Source: Bradyrhizobium sp. CCBAU 51627
Lineage (GTDB): Bacteria; Pseudomonadota; Alphaproteobacteria; Rhizobiales; Xanthobacteraceae
DNA: 64,000 bases
Assembly (NCBI RefSeq): GCF_028128765.1
Contig: NZ_LBJG01000023.1
Coordinates: 186,001-250,000 of the forward strand
Direction: 5' to 3'
This document shows positions 35,384 to 43,987 of the stretch, piece by piece (position 1 is the stretch's first letter; each line of letters starts with the position of its first letter). The position numbers were made by a program, and so were the translations under genes. The notes beneath the pieces were generated by a model. It made no database searches. It was not told where the DNA came from and saw nothing but the letters and a program-made list of their open reading frames with translations.

Positions 35384-36166
35384 GTGGATCTTGGGATCAA
35401 AGGTCGCCGCGCCATCGTCTGCGCATCCAGCAAGGGCCTGGGGCGCGCCTGCGCCATCGCGCTGGCCGAAGCCGGCGTTGACGTCACGCTGACCGCGCGG
35501 GGCGCCGAGGCCCTGAAGAAGACGGCCGACGAAATTCGCAAAGCCTATCCCGGCGTGAAGGTCACCGAGATCGTCGGCGACATCACGACGCCAGCCGGAC
35601 GCGAGGCCGTGCTCAAAGCCTGCCCCGAGCCGGATATTCTCATCAACAACGCCGGTGGCCCGCCGCCCGGCGACTTCCGCAACTGGACCCGCGACGACTG
35701 GATCAAGGCGATCGACGCCAACATGCTGACGCCGATCGAGCTGATCAAGGCGACCGTCGACGGCATGATGGCGCGCAAGTTCGGCCGCATCGTCAACATC
35801 ACCTCGGCCGCGGTGAAGGCGCCGATCGACATCCTCGGCCTCTCCAACGGCGCGCGCGCCGGCCTCACGGGTTTCATCGCCGGCCTGTCGCGCAAGACCG
35901 TGATCAACAACGTCACCATCAACGGCCTGCTGCCGGGCCCGTTCGAGACTGATCGTTTGCGCAGCACCGCGCAGGGGGAGGCCGATAAGCGCGGCGTCAC
36001 GCCGGACCAGATTTTGGCCGAGCGCGCAAAACTCAACCCGGCCGGCCGCTTCGGCCAGCCCGACGAGTTCGGCTACGCCTGCGCCTTCCTCTGCGGCGCC
36101 AAGGCCGGCTTCATCACCGGGCAGAACATCCTGCTCGACGGCGGTGCCTTCCCGGGCACGCTGTGA
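35384..36166 (+). CDS. Short-chain dehydrogenase/reductase with altered YxxxK motif
   Basis: A 260-residue Rossmann-fold protein from a GTG at 35384. The NAD(P)-binding ASSKGLGRACA is near residues 14-24 and INNAGGPPPG near residues 87-96; the active-site Ser region is NITSAAVKAP near residues 142-151. Where YxxxK is expected, the sequence reads LSNGARAGLTGF, so the catalytic Tyr and Lys are Ser and Arg. The subgroup is known to deviate this way. The C-terminal GQNILLDGGAFPGT matches family members with a 3-oxoacyl-reductase-like fold. Its stop overlaps the next start (GTGA), so it is translationally coupled with the quinone reductase-like gene. Confidence 0.88.
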   Translation: MDLGIKGRRAIVCASSKGLGRACAIALAEAGVDVTLTARGAEALKKTADEIRKAYPGVKVTEIVGDITTPAGREAVLKACPEPDILINNAGGPPPGDFRNWTRDDWIKAIDANMLTPIELIKATVDGMMARKFGRIVNITSAAVKAPIDILGLSNGARAGLTGFIAGLSRKTVINNVTINGLLPGPFETDRLRSTAQGEADKRGVTPDQILAERAKLNPAGRFGQPDEFGYACAFLCGAKAGFITGQNILLDGGAFPGTL

Positions 36167-37152
36167 GAGCGGTCTGGTACGAGCAAACAGGGCCGGCGGC
36201 GAACGTTCTCAGCTATGGTGAGATGGCGACGCCGGCCGCGGGCCCGGGCGAAGTGCGCATTCGCCTCGAAGCTTCCGGCGTCAACCCGGCCGATGTCGGC
36301 CGGCGCGGCGGAAGCTATCGCGCGATGGAGTTCTCGCGCGTCATTCCCAACAGCGACGGCGCAGGCTTTGTCGACCAGATCGGCGAGGGCGTGACGCGGT
36401 TCAAAATCGGCGATCGGGTCTGGCTGTTCAACGGACAACGCAACAGCCGCGCCTTCGGCACCGCGGCGGAATATATCGCGCTGGCCGAACAGCTGGTGAC
36501 GCCACTGCCGGACAATCTCTCCTTTGCCGAAGGCGCAACGCTCGGCATTCCCGCGATGACGGCGTGGTGCGCGCTGTTTGCGGACGGGCCGATCGTCGGC
36601 AAGATCGTGCTCGTCACCGGCGGGGCCGGCGCGGTCGGCCATTATGCGGTGCAGCTCGCCAAATGGGGTGGCGCGCAGGTGATCGCGACGGTCAGCTCGA
36701 TCATGAAAGGCGAACAGGCGCGGCAAGCGGGCGCCGATCTCGTCGTCAATTACAAGGACGAGGACGTCATTGCGAAAGCGATGGCCTTCACCGGCGGACG
36801 CGGCGTCGATCGCGTCATCGATGTCGATTTCGGCGGCAACATCGCGACGACGCTGAAGCTGATGGCCGTCAATTCCACCGTCGCGGTCTACGCCACCAAC
36901 GGCAACCGCACGCCTGTTGTCCCCATGCGCGAGTTGATGGAGAAATGCATCACGTTGCGCACCCTCGTGCTGTTCGCGCTGCCGCCGACGCTGCTCGCGG
37001 CGGCACAGGCCGACATTTCGAAATGGCTGGCGGCCGGCCAGCGGATTCACAATGTTGCTGCGCAGTTCGCCTTGCCCGACACGGCGCAGGCACATCGCGC
37101 CGTCGAGAAGGGCGACAAGCTCGGCACCGTGATCGTCGACTGCGCGCGCTGA
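36163..37152 (+). CDS. Zinc-independent medium-chain dehydrogenase (NADPH:quinone reductase-like)
   Basis: A 329-residue MDR-family enzyme beginning at a GTG that overlaps the SDR stop by 4 bp. It lacks the structural and catalytic zinc ligands of alcohol dehydrogenases. The nucleotide-binding VTGGAGAVGHYAVQLAKW lies near residues 149-166, as in quinone oxidoreductases and crotonyl-CoA-like reductases. The N-terminal VNPADVGRRGG is family-typical. The substrate is unknown; coupling to an SDR suggests shared reduction chemistry. Confidence 0.88.
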   Translation: MRAVWYEQTGPAANVLSYGEMATPAAGPGEVRIRLEASGVNPADVGRRGGSYRAMEFSRVIPNSDGAGFVDQIGEGVTRFKIGDRVWLFNGQRNSRAFGTAAEYIALAEQLVTPLPDNLSFAEGATLGIPAMTAWCALFADGPIVGKIVLVTGGAGAVGHYAVQLAKWGGAQVIATVSSIMKGEQARQAGADLVVNYKDEDVIAKAMAFTGGRGVDRVIDVDFGGNIATTLKLMAVNSTVAVYATNGNRTPVVPMRELMEKCITLRTLVLFALPPTLLAAAQADISKWLAAGQRIHNVAAQFALPDTAQAHRAVEKGDKLGTVIVDCAR

Positions 37153-37155
37153 CAG

Positions 37156-37587
37156 CTACGAGACGGGCGTGGTCCGCTCGTCGCTCCAGTCGATGCCGAG
37201 CTCATCCATGGCGTCGGCGAGCAGATCGCCCAGCATCGGCTCGCCCAGCAGGTATTGCACCGTCTCGCGCCGGGGCGCCTTGTATTCGCCGCGCGCCTCG
37301 ACCGCGCGGGCGCGCAGATCGTCCCACTCGTCGACATCGCCGTCGCCGCGGCCGAGCCACATCAGCGTGACCAGGTCGACCTGCTCGTCCTCGTTCAGGG
37401 CCCTGATGAAGCCGGCGAGCTCGGCTGCGACCGGATCGGAATTGGAGTCCTCGAGCACATCGATCTCGTCGTCATCGGACGGGTTGGAGCCCGAATCCGG
37501 ATCGGACCCGGATTCCTTGACGTCGAATTCGCGCGCCTTCTCGATGATGAAGGCCACCTTGTCGGCGGAAATCGCAAGCTCTGGCAT
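37156..37587 (-). CDS. DUF3775 protein
   Basis: A 143-residue acidic cytoplasmic protein beginning at an ATG at 37587 after GGGGAG. It starts with PELAISADKVAFIIEKAREFD, followed by an Asp/Ser-rich acidic stretch near residues 27-50. The C-terminal helical part has VDLVTLMWLGRGD and YLLGEPMLGDLLADAMDELG, the pattern of DUF3775 proteins. The function is unknown. An arginine-rich longer reading upstream is unlikely. It overlaps nothing and converges tightly with the MDR gene (3 bp between stops). Confidence 0.8.
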   Translation of the reverse strand: MPELAISADKVAFIIEKAREFDVKESGSDPDSGSNPSDDDEIDVLEDSNSDPVAAELAGFIRALNEDEQVDLVTLMWLGRGDGDVDEWDDLRARAVEARGEYKAPRRETVQYLLGEPMLGDLLADAMDELGIDWSDERTTPVS

Positions 37588-37722
37588 GGGCTCCCCTGAT
37601 CGTCGTTCGGGTTGGGTCCAGGTTCCATCGATAACGCAACATCGCGACCGATGATCCATTGCGCTTCATGGCGGAAAATGCGCATCTTTGGCCGCCAAAT
37701 CAAGAAAATGGGGGCTCGCCCG

Positions 37723-38574
37723 ATGCAGTGGAAGGTCGGCAAGGTCAAAATCACCAAGGTGGTCGAGCTGGAAACGGTCGGCTCGACCCGCTTCATCCTG
37801 CCTCTGGCCGGCAATGACGATATCCGGAAGCTGCCCTGGCTGATCCCGCATTTCGCCACTGAAGAAGGCCGGCTGAAAATGTCGATCCATTCGCTGGTGG
37901 TGGAGACACCCTCGCGCCGGATCGTGGTCGACACCGGCCTCGGCAACGACAAGCAGGGCCGCAACGTCCCGACCTGGAATAACCGCAATACGCCCTTTCT
38001 GGAGATGATGGCGGCCGCGGGCTTTCCGCCTGACAGCATCGACACCGTGCTGTGCACGCATCTTCACGTCGATCATGTCGGCTGGAATACGAAGCTGGTC
38101 GGCGGCAAATGGGTGCCGGCCTTCCCCAAGGCGCGCTACGTGTTCGGACGCACCGAATACGAGCATTGGCTCGACCATTCGACCGAGCCGGACAAGCAGG
38201 CGGTCTTTAACGATTCCGTGAAGCCGATCGTCGATGCCGAACGTGCCGACCTGATTCCGAGCGATCACCGGTTCTCGGACGAAATCAGCATGATCCCGAC
38301 GCCGGGTCACAGCCCCGGTCATATGAGCATCCTGATCAGGTCGGACGGCGAACAGGGGCTCTTGACCGGCGACGTTGCTCATCACCCCTGCCAGATGGCG
38401 CATCTCGACTGGTCTTCGACCGCCGATTCCGACCAGATGCAGTCTGCTGTGACGCGGCGCGAGCTGTTCGGCCGGTTTGCCGATACGTCCACCCTGGTGA
38501 TCGGCGGACACTTCTCGGCCGGGCATATCCGGCGAGAGGGCGATGCGTTCAGGTTTGTGGCGCTGCAATCGTAG
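37723..38574 (+). CDS. MBL-fold metallo-hydrolase, paralogue A
   Basis: A 283-residue metallo-beta-lactamase-fold enzyme from the ATG at 37723 (ATG at 37708 possible). The metal motif LCTHLHVDHVGWNTKL lies near residues 110-125, followed by TPGHSPGHM near residue 196, LLTGDVAHH near 217 and IGGHFSAGHI near 266, giving the full His/Asp set. It resembles lactonase-like and related hydrolases, but the substrate is unknown. It is clearly related to the protein at 40383, which shares the THLHVDHVGWNT motif. A FAH-family gene lies downstream. Confidence 0.88.
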   Translation: MQWKVGKVKITKVVELETVGSTRFILPLAGNDDIRKLPWLIPHFATEEGRLKMSIHSLVVETPSRRIVVDTGLGNDKQGRNVPTWNNRNTPFLEMMAAAGFPPDSIDTVLCTHLHVDHVGWNTKLVGGKWVPAFPKARYVFGRTEYEHWLDHSTEPDKQAVFNDSVKPIVDAERADLIPSDHRFSDEISMIPTPGHSPGHMSILIRSDGEQGLLTGDVAHHPCQMAHLDWSSTADSDQMQSAVTRRELFGRFADTSTLVIGGHFSAGHIRREGDAFRFVALQS

Positions 38575-38772
38575 CAAATCGCAAGGCGGGCAAAGCGCAG
38601 CGTGCCCATCATCGCGGGCGATCGAAACAAGGTGGTGGCCGCGACGCTCCGCGCCTTTGCCCACCCTACAAGGAAGGGCTGCATTGCAGGCCTTTTTCGG
38701 CGGTTGAATTTCCCGCCGCCCTGTTCCATGAAGCTAATCAACCGCTCAGTCCATCCCAAGGGAGAAACGAGA

Positions 38773-39615
38773 ATGAAGCTTGTTCGTTACGGCGAAAAGG
38801 GTGCGGAGAAGCCCGGCCTGATCGACAAATCCGGCCAGCTGCGCGACCTGTCGGCGCACCTGAAGGACCTCACCGGCGAGGCCTATTCACCGGAATCCCT
38901 GAAGAAGCTCGCCGCGATCGATCCGGCCTCGCTGCCCGCCGTCTCCGGTAAGCCGCGCTTCGGCGCACCCGTGACCGGCATCTCGAAATTCGTCGCGATC
39001 GGCCTCAACTACAGCGACCATGCCAAGGAGACCGGCGCCGCGATTCCCACCGAGCCGATCATCTTCATGAAGGCCAACACCTCGCTGTCAGGCCCGAACG
39101 ACAACGTCGAGAAGCCGCGCGGCTCGACCAAGCTCGACTGGGAGGTCGAGATCGCCGCGATCATCGGCACCCGCGCCAAGTACGTCTCGGAAGCCGATGC
39201 GCTCAACTACGTCGCCGGCTATTGCGTCTGCAACGACGTCTCCGAGCGCAACTTCCAGACCGAGCGCCTGGGCCAGTGGACCAAGGGCAAGTCGCACGAC
39301 ACGTTCGGCCCGCTCGGCCCCTGGCTCGCCACCAAGGACGAGATCAAGGACGTGCAGAACCTGTCGATGTGGCTCGACGTCAACGGCCAGCGCCGCCAGA
39401 CCGGCTCGACCAAGACCATGATTTTCTCGATGGCCAAGTGCGTCTCCTATGTCTCGCAGTTCATGACCCTGCTGCCGGGCGACATCATCACCACGGGCAC
39501 CCCGCCCGGCGTCGGCCTCGGCATGAAGCCACCGACCTTCCTCAGCGTCGGCGACGTCGTCACGCTGGGCATCGAAGGCCTTGGCGAGCAGCGCCAGGAG
39601 ATCGTGGCGGCGTAA
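38773..39615 (+). CDS. Fumarylacetoacetate hydrolase-family protein
   Basis: A 280-residue FAH-family enzyme; members cleave acylpyruvates or catalyse related decarboxylation and isomerisation in aromatic catabolism. FVAIGLNYSDHAKE near residues 75-88 begins the FAH fold, and the conserved LDWEVEIAAIIG near residues 120-131 supplies acidic metal ligands. DIITTGTPPGVGLG near residues 238-251 is the C-terminal signature. The ATG at 38773 follows AAGGGAGAAACGAG; upstream frames lack this. It lies between two MBL hydrolase paralogues and a GST, resembling an aromatic or ring-fission breakdown cluster, but the substrate is unspecified. Confidence 0.92.
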   Translation: MKLVRYGEKGAEKPGLIDKSGQLRDLSAHLKDLTGEAYSPESLKKLAAIDPASLPAVSGKPRFGAPVTGISKFVAIGLNYSDHAKETGAAIPTEPIIFMKANTSLSGPNDNVEKPRGSTKLDWEVEIAAIIGTRAKYVSEADALNYVAGYCVCNDVSERNFQTERLGQWTKGKSHDTFGPLGPWLATKDEIKDVQNLSMWLDVNGQRRQTGSTKTMIFSMAKCVSYVSQFMTLLPGDIITTGTPPGVGLGMKPPTFLSVGDVVTLGIEGLGEQRQEIVAA

Positions 39616-39633
39616 GGTCTCCGCCCTCTCTCC

Positions 39634-39718
39634 GTCATTGCGAGCGAAGCGAAGCAATCCAGAGATAGTCCTACGGAGGCAGTCTGGATTGTTTCGTCGC
39701 TTCGCTCCTCGCAATGAC
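39634..39718. repeat. Intergenic inverted repeat, GTCATTGCGAG family, copy 2
   Basis: GTCATTGCGAGCGAAGCGAAGCAATCCAG opens the element; GTCTGGATTGTTTCG...GCAATGAC closes it as the inverted copy. It lies between the FAH-family gene and the GST gene. Arms of about 30 bp can pair with few mismatches. Confidence 0.85.
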
Positions 39719-39755
39719 GAAAACCAACTGCCGGCTACCCCGTAGGACATTCCCC

Positions 39756-40367
39756 ATGAAGCTTTCCTTCTCCGCCGCCTCGCCCTTCGCCCGCAAGGTG
39801 CGCATCGCCGCGATCGAACTCGGACTGATCGACAAGATCGAACTCACGCCGGCAACCGTTGCACCGGGCACGGTCAACGAGGATTATTCGAAGATCACGC
39901 CGCTCAAGAAGCTGCCGGTGCTGATCACAGATGACGGCGACGTGATCCTGGACTCCTACGTCATCGTCGAATATCTCAACGAAATCGCCGGCGGCAGCCT
40001 GATCCCGGCTTACGGTCCGGGGCGCTGGAAGGCCAAGACCAATCACTCACTGATCAACGGCATGCTCGATTCCATGCTGCTGTGCCGCTACGAGAAGATG
40101 GTGCGGCCGCAGGGCCTGCAATGGCAGGCCTGGTTGGACGATCACTGGAATCGAGCCTGGACCGGCATGGCGCGCTTCGAGAACATGCCCGAGGTGCTGA
40201 ACGGCCCGTTCGACATTTCGCAGATCGGCCTCGTTTGCGTACTCGGCTATGCCGACTTTCGCTTCGCCGATTGCGGCTGGCGCAAGACCTATCCGAAACT
40301 CGACGCCTTCCATCAAAAGATGCTGGAACGGCCCTCCGTGAAGATCTCGGTGCCGCCGGCGGCGTAA
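39756..40367 (+). CDS. Glutathione S-transferase-like protein
   Basis: A 203-residue GST-fold protein. The N-terminal thioredoxin-like part has SAASPFARKVRIAAIELGL near residues 5-23, KLPVLITDDGDVILDSYVI near residues 53-71 (the cis-Pro and glutathione-contacting DS pair), and an all-helical C-terminal half. The catalytic site is likely serine-type from SAASPFARK. The ATG at 39756 has AGGA upstream; an in-frame ATG at 39714 lies inside the repeat. It follows a repeat and is 15 bp from the second MBL gene. Confidence 0.85.
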   Translation: MKLSFSAASPFARKVRIAAIELGLIDKIELTPATVAPGTVNEDYSKITPLKKLPVLITDDGDVILDSYVIVEYLNEIAGGSLIPAYGPGRWKAKTNHSLINGMLDSMLLCRYEKMVRPQGLQWQAWLDDHWNRAWTGMARFENMPEVLNGPFDISQIGLVCVLGYADFRFADCGWRKTYPKLDAFHQKMLERPSVKISVPPAA

Positions 40368-40382
40368 GCCCGGGGAGTCCTC

Positions 40383-41252
40383 ATGAGCCTGAAATATTCG
40401 GTCGGCGATCTCACAATTCATCGCGTCATCGAGCAGGAGACGTCGTTCATCCCGGCGTTGGAGATGCTGCCGGGACTGACGCCCGAGGTGCTGGCGGAGA
40501 ACCGGTCCTGGATGCGGCAGGCACGTGCGCTGGACGAGCAGGACGTGCTGCTGCTGTGCTTCCAGTCCTATGTGGTGAAGACGCCGCATCACACCATTCT
40601 GGTCGACAGCTGCATCGGCAACGACAAGCCGCGGCCGCAGCGGCCGAAATGGAACGTGAAGACCGACGACACCTATTTGCGCGGACTGAACGCCGCCGGA
40701 TTCTCCGTCGACGACATCGATTTCGTCATGTGCACGCATCTGCACGTCGATCACGTCGGCTGGAACACGCGGCTGGAAAACGGCCGTTGGGTGCCGACCT
40801 TCCCCAACGCGCGCTACGTCTTCGCCAGGCAGGAATACGACCACTGGTTCGAGCAGAATGCGAAGGCGGAGATTCCGCCCTTCGCCGACAGCGTATTGCC
40901 GGTGGTCGAGGCTGACAGGCACGAGCTCGTCGGCAACGACCACCAGATCGGCGACCACGTCCGCATCGTGCCGACACCGGGCCATACGCCCGGCCACGTC
41001 GCTATTGCGATGGGACGCGGCAAGGACGATGCCGTGTTCTCCGGCGATCTCATGCATTCGCCGCTGCAGACGCATTATCCGGAGCTGTCGATCAAGTTCG
41101 ACGTCGATCCGGCCGCAGCTGCGAAAACGCGCCGCGGCTTCCTCGAACGCTATTGCGACACCGGGACGCTGTGTTGCACCGCGCATTTCCCCTCGCCGTC
41201 GGTGGGGAAGATCAAGCGCAGGGGCAATGCATTCGTGTGCGCGGCGGTGTGA
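40383..41252 (+). CDS. MBL-fold metallo-hydrolase, paralogue B
   Basis: A 289-residue protein related to that at 37723. MCTHLHVDHVGWNTRL is near residues 118-133, TPGHTPGHVAI near 200-210, FSGDLMHSP near 222-230 and TAHFPSP near 264-270, giving the full metal ligand set. The start follows GGGGAGTCCTC. The two copies lie about 2 kb apart within the same strand cluster, with a GST and FAH-family gene between. Substrate unknown; the two may act on related lactones or esters. Confidence 0.9.
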   Translation: MSLKYSVGDLTIHRVIEQETSFIPALEMLPGLTPEVLAENRSWMRQARALDEQDVLLLCFQSYVVKTPHHTILVDSCIGNDKPRPQRPKWNVKTDDTYLRGLNAAGFSVDDIDFVMCTHLHVDHVGWNTRLENGRWVPTFPNARYVFARQEYDHWFEQNAKAEIPPFADSVLPVVEADRHELVGNDHQIGDHVRIVPTPGHTPGHVAIAMGRGKDDAVFSGDLMHSPLQTHYPELSIKFDVDPAAAAKTRRGFLERYCDTGTLCCTAHFPSPSVGKIKRRGNAFVCAAV

Positions 41253-41322
41253 TTTAGTGTTGCTGTTGCCGCGAACTCCCATCCTCCCCTGGAGGGTAGG
41301 AAGCGGCCTCACGGAGAAGGCA

Positions 41323-42471
41323 ATGACATCACTCCCCGACATCCCGCTCCCCGCCGGCATCCGCTCGCGTTATGTCGACGGCATCAACGGCTTGCGCATG
41401 CATGTGCTCGAGGCCGGCTTCGAGACCAAGGGGCGTCCCTGCATCCTGCTGCTGCACGGCTTTCCCGAGCTCGCCTTCTCCTGGCGCAAGGTGATGCCGA
41501 CACTGGCCGCAGCCGGCTATCACGTGCTCGCGCCGGACCAGCGCGGCTATGGCCGCACCACCGGATGGACCGCCGACTACGACGGCGACCTCACGCCGTT
41601 CTCGCTTCCGAACCTCGTGCGCGATGCGCTCGCGCTGGTCTCGGCGTTCGGGTACAGGCAGGTCGACCTGGCGGGTCATGATTTCGGCAGCCCGGTCGCG
41701 GCCTGGTGTGCGCTGATCAGACCGGACGTGTTTCGCTCGGTGACGCTGATGAGCGCGCCGTTCGGCGGCGCGCCGGCGTTGCCCTTCAACACGATCGATA
41801 ACCCGGCACAGCCTGCGGCTGAAGATCCGGTTCATCGCGAACTCGCCGCGCTGCCGCGTCCACGCGTCCACTATCAATGGTACTATTCGACACGCACAGC
41901 CAACGCCGACATGCAGCACGCGCCGCAGGGCGTGCATGATTTCCTGCGCGCCTACTACCATCACAAGAGCGCAGACTGGACCGACAACAAGCCTTATCCG
42001 CTGAAATCGTGGTCGGCGAGCGAGCTTGCAAAGCTGCCGACCTATTACGTGATGGATCTCGGCGAGACCATGGCCGAGACGGTCGCGAAAGAGATGCCCT
42101 CGCGCGCCGCAATCGCCGCCAACACATGGCTGCCGGACGGCGATCTCGCCTATTACAGCGCCGAATATGGCCGCACTGGATTCCAGGGCGGGCTGCAATG
42201 GTATCGCTACGTCACGTCGGGCGTGCTCAACAGCGAGATGCAGCTGTTCTCGGGGCGCAGCATCGACGTGCCCTCGTGCTTCATCTCGGGCAGGCAGGAT
42301 TGGGGCACGTATCAGAGGCCCGGCGTGTTCGAGGCGATGCAGGGGCGCGGCTGCACGAAGATGCTCGGCTGCCATCTCATCGACGGCGCCGGCCATTGGG
42401 TGCAGCAGGAGCAGCCCGCCGAAGTCAGTCGGCTGCTGCTGGCCTTCCTCCGCGGCGCCGCAGCGGCCTGA
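41323..42471 (+). CDS. Alpha/beta hydrolase, epoxide hydrolase-like
   Basis: A 382-residue hydrolase. The start at 41323 follows CGGAGAAGG; the longer frame upstream belongs to an overlapping MBL gene. LLHGFPELAFSWR near residues 46-58 carries the oxyanion HGFP motif, and GHDFGSPVAAW near residues 120-130 places the nucleophile Asp at about residue 122. These are typical of epoxide hydrolases rather than serine esterases. A C-terminal GAGHWVQQE near residues 356-364 provides the catalytic His. Cap residues between 200 and 290 are long. The substrate is not determined. Confidence 0.88.
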   Translation: MTSLPDIPLPAGIRSRYVDGINGLRMHVLEAGFETKGRPCILLLHGFPELAFSWRKVMPTLAAAGYHVLAPDQRGYGRTTGWTADYDGDLTPFSLPNLVRDALALVSAFGYRQVDLAGHDFGSPVAAWCALIRPDVFRSVTLMSAPFGGAPALPFNTIDNPAQPAAEDPVHRELAALPRPRVHYQWYYSTRTANADMQHAPQGVHDFLRAYYHHKSADWTDNKPYPLKSWSASELAKLPTYYVMDLGETMAETVAKEMPSRAAIAANTWLPDGDLAYYSAEYGRTGFQGGLQWYRYVTSGVLNSEMQLFSGRSIDVPSCFISGRQDWGTYQRPGVFEAMQGRGCTKMLGCHLIDGAGHWVQQEQPAEVSRLLLAFLRGAAAA

Positions 42472-42581
42472 AACGGCGCCTCCGTCTCGTCACGAGGCAT
42501 TAATCCGCGGTTCAGGGAACATTCGGCAATGTCTGACGTTGCTGGATACCGGAAATGCGTCCGGCGACCATGGAGATGAAA

Positions 42582-42959
42582 ATGGACAAGAAGATCGCCG
42601 GACTATTGGGCGCGGTGGCTGCGCTCGGAACGCTTGGCGCGGTCGAAGCCGCACCGGCGCCGACGGACGTTCTGCAGGCGAATTCATATGCCGACCTGCT
42701 GGAGCCGATTGCGAATGCCAGCGCCCTGCTGCAAGCCATCGATGAAGCGGCCCCGCCGAAAGCGGACAAGAATGTTCAGGTCGCGCAATTCTACTATCAC
42801 CATCACCACCACCATCATCACCATCACAGCTTCTATCGGCGCTATCGCTATTATGACGACGCGCCGGTCGTGGTGGTGCCGCGGTATCGGCGGTATTACC
42901 ACCACCATCACCATCATCATCACCACCATCACAGCTTCTATCGCCGCGATTATTATTGA
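42582..42959 (+). CDS. Exported protein with two polyhistidine tracts
   Basis: A 125-residue protein starting at ATG 42582 (GGAG upstream); ATGs at 42576 and 42570 are alternatives. It begins with a signal peptide of about 23 residues (KKIAGLLGAVAALG... ending VEA). A helical acidic region follows to residue 63. The C-terminus carries 10 consecutive histidines (about 73-82), a Tyr/Arg/Val-rich spacer and 11 histidines (about 107-117). Each tract is preceded by YY and followed by SFYRR, so it looks like a duplicated module. Such tracts bind Ni, Zn or Cu, so a periplasmic metal buffer or surface role is inferred. A UUCG-loop terminator follows. Confidence 0.85.
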   Translation: MDKKIAGLLGAVAALGTLGAVEAAPAPTDVLQANSYADLLEPIANASALLQAIDEAAPPKADKNVQVAQFYYHHHHHHHHHHSFYRRYRYYDDAPVVVVPRYRRYYHHHHHHHHHHHSFYRRDYY

Positions 42960-42984
42960 TATCGCTGGCACCATGAATGAGATG

Positions 42985-43013
42985 AACAGGACCTTCGGGT
43001 CCTGTTTGCTTTT
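42985..43013 (+). terminator. Rho-independent terminator with UUCG loop
   Basis: AACAGGACC-ttcg-GGTCCTGTT forms a perfect 9-bp stem (42985-43006) with a stable tetraloop, followed by TGCTTTTG. It lies 25 bp after the polyhistidine protein gene stop. Confidence 0.85.
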
Positions 43014-43118
43014 GCCGATGTCACCGTCGGGATGGGTGGATAGAAGCCTCCACCGCCAGCACCTCACGCGGCCGGCGCGGCGTAGAGGAGACGGCAGGTC
43101 CGAGAGCGGTCGCCGGTC

Positions 43119-43841
43119 CTATTCGTTGCGGGCCTTCTCCTTGGCCGCGCGATGGAGATGGCGGTAAGTGCCGTCGAACACCGTATCGGATGACGAGGTC
43201 CATTCGGTGCCGGCCGCCAGTTTGGGACGACTGTTGTAGATCCGGCGAGCCTGGAGCTCGCGCTCCGCCGCTTCCTCCTCCTCCATGGGCTCGAGCTCGA
43301 AGTTCGCCTCCTCGGGAATAACGATGATTTGAGCGAAGGGCTCGTTAGGTCGGAAGATGTGGGTTCGGCCTTCGGCCGGCGCCTTGAAGACGCAAAAGAA
43401 CATCATCGGCCACCAGTTGCGGATCAGCGCAGGGACCGCGATCGGCACGGTGTCGGTCCGGTCGGCATAGAAGCGCGGATGCGGCTCGGTCCGAATCGCC
43501 ATGCCCTTCTCGACCTTGAGGTCGAGCAGGATCTGGTAGGTGTAGAATGCGTCGCCGAACTTGCGGAACGGTGGCCATTCCGCACCACCTTCCGGCGGCT
43601 CGCCCCAGTCGGCCTCGAGGACCAGGCGGCCGTCCCTGGTCGTGACACGAAGCTCGAAGTCATAAGGATAGAACAGCTCGATGCCGTATTGCGCCCCCTC
43701 GCTAAAGGGCACGCAATGCCAGACCTGCTCACGCGAACCGTTCGCACGCGGCTCGCGCGTGCCGGCCCATCCCGGGATTTCCAGCTTGGTGCGGCGGGGC
43801 GCCAGCCGCGGATCGTTGAGACGAAACTTGACCTTGGCCAT
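43119..43841 (-). CDS. Hypothetical protein
   Basis: A 240-residue soluble protein from the ATG at 43841, with a weak GGGTG ribosome binding site. It is rich in Trp, Tyr and acidic residues, has an N-terminal KVKFRLNDPRLAPRRTKLE segment, and no signal peptide or membrane helix. A charged acidic run (MEEEEAAERE) near residue 190 is likely coiled. I recognised no family with confidence. It is divergent from mbfA, which has its own promoter in the intervening 183 bp. Confidence 0.65.
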   Translation of the reverse strand: MAKVKFRLNDPRLAPRRTKLEIPGWAGTREPRANGSREQVWHCVPFSEGAQYGIELFYPYDFELRVTTRDGRLVLEADWGEPPEGGAEWPPFRKFGDAFYTYQILLDLKVEKGMAIRTEPHPRFYADRTDTVPIAVPALIRNWWPMMFFCVFKAPAEGRTHIFRPNEPFAQIIVIPEEANFELEPMEEEEAAERELQARRIYNSRPKLAAGTEWTSSSDTVFDGTYRHLHRAAKEKARNE

Positions 43842-43958
43842 TATTCACCCGTCCATTCACACAATAGAATTCGAACCTGTACGTCTTGGCAGGCTGCCAT
43901 CTCTCAAGCGCCATTGTGGCGGCACGTGGATTGCCAGGATTCGCGCGGCCCGCGTGAA

Positions 43959-43987
43959 TTGACCCTGAACGAATTGCAGCCTATATC
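43959..43987 (+). promoter_or_regulatory. Sigma-70-type promoter of mbfA
   Basis: TTGACC (43959-43964) and TATATC (43982-43987) are separated by exactly 17 bp. Transcription would start near 43994, inside the adjacent palindrome, giving a leader of about 31 nt before the GTG at 44025. The arrangement supports control by the overlapping Irr-type site. Confidence 0.8.

Noticed and set aside
42783..42950. CAC/CAT runs considered as a CRISPR-like or tandem DNA repeat array
   Set aside because: Only two tracts, in frame and encoding histidine in a gene with a signal peptide and terminator; no spacers.
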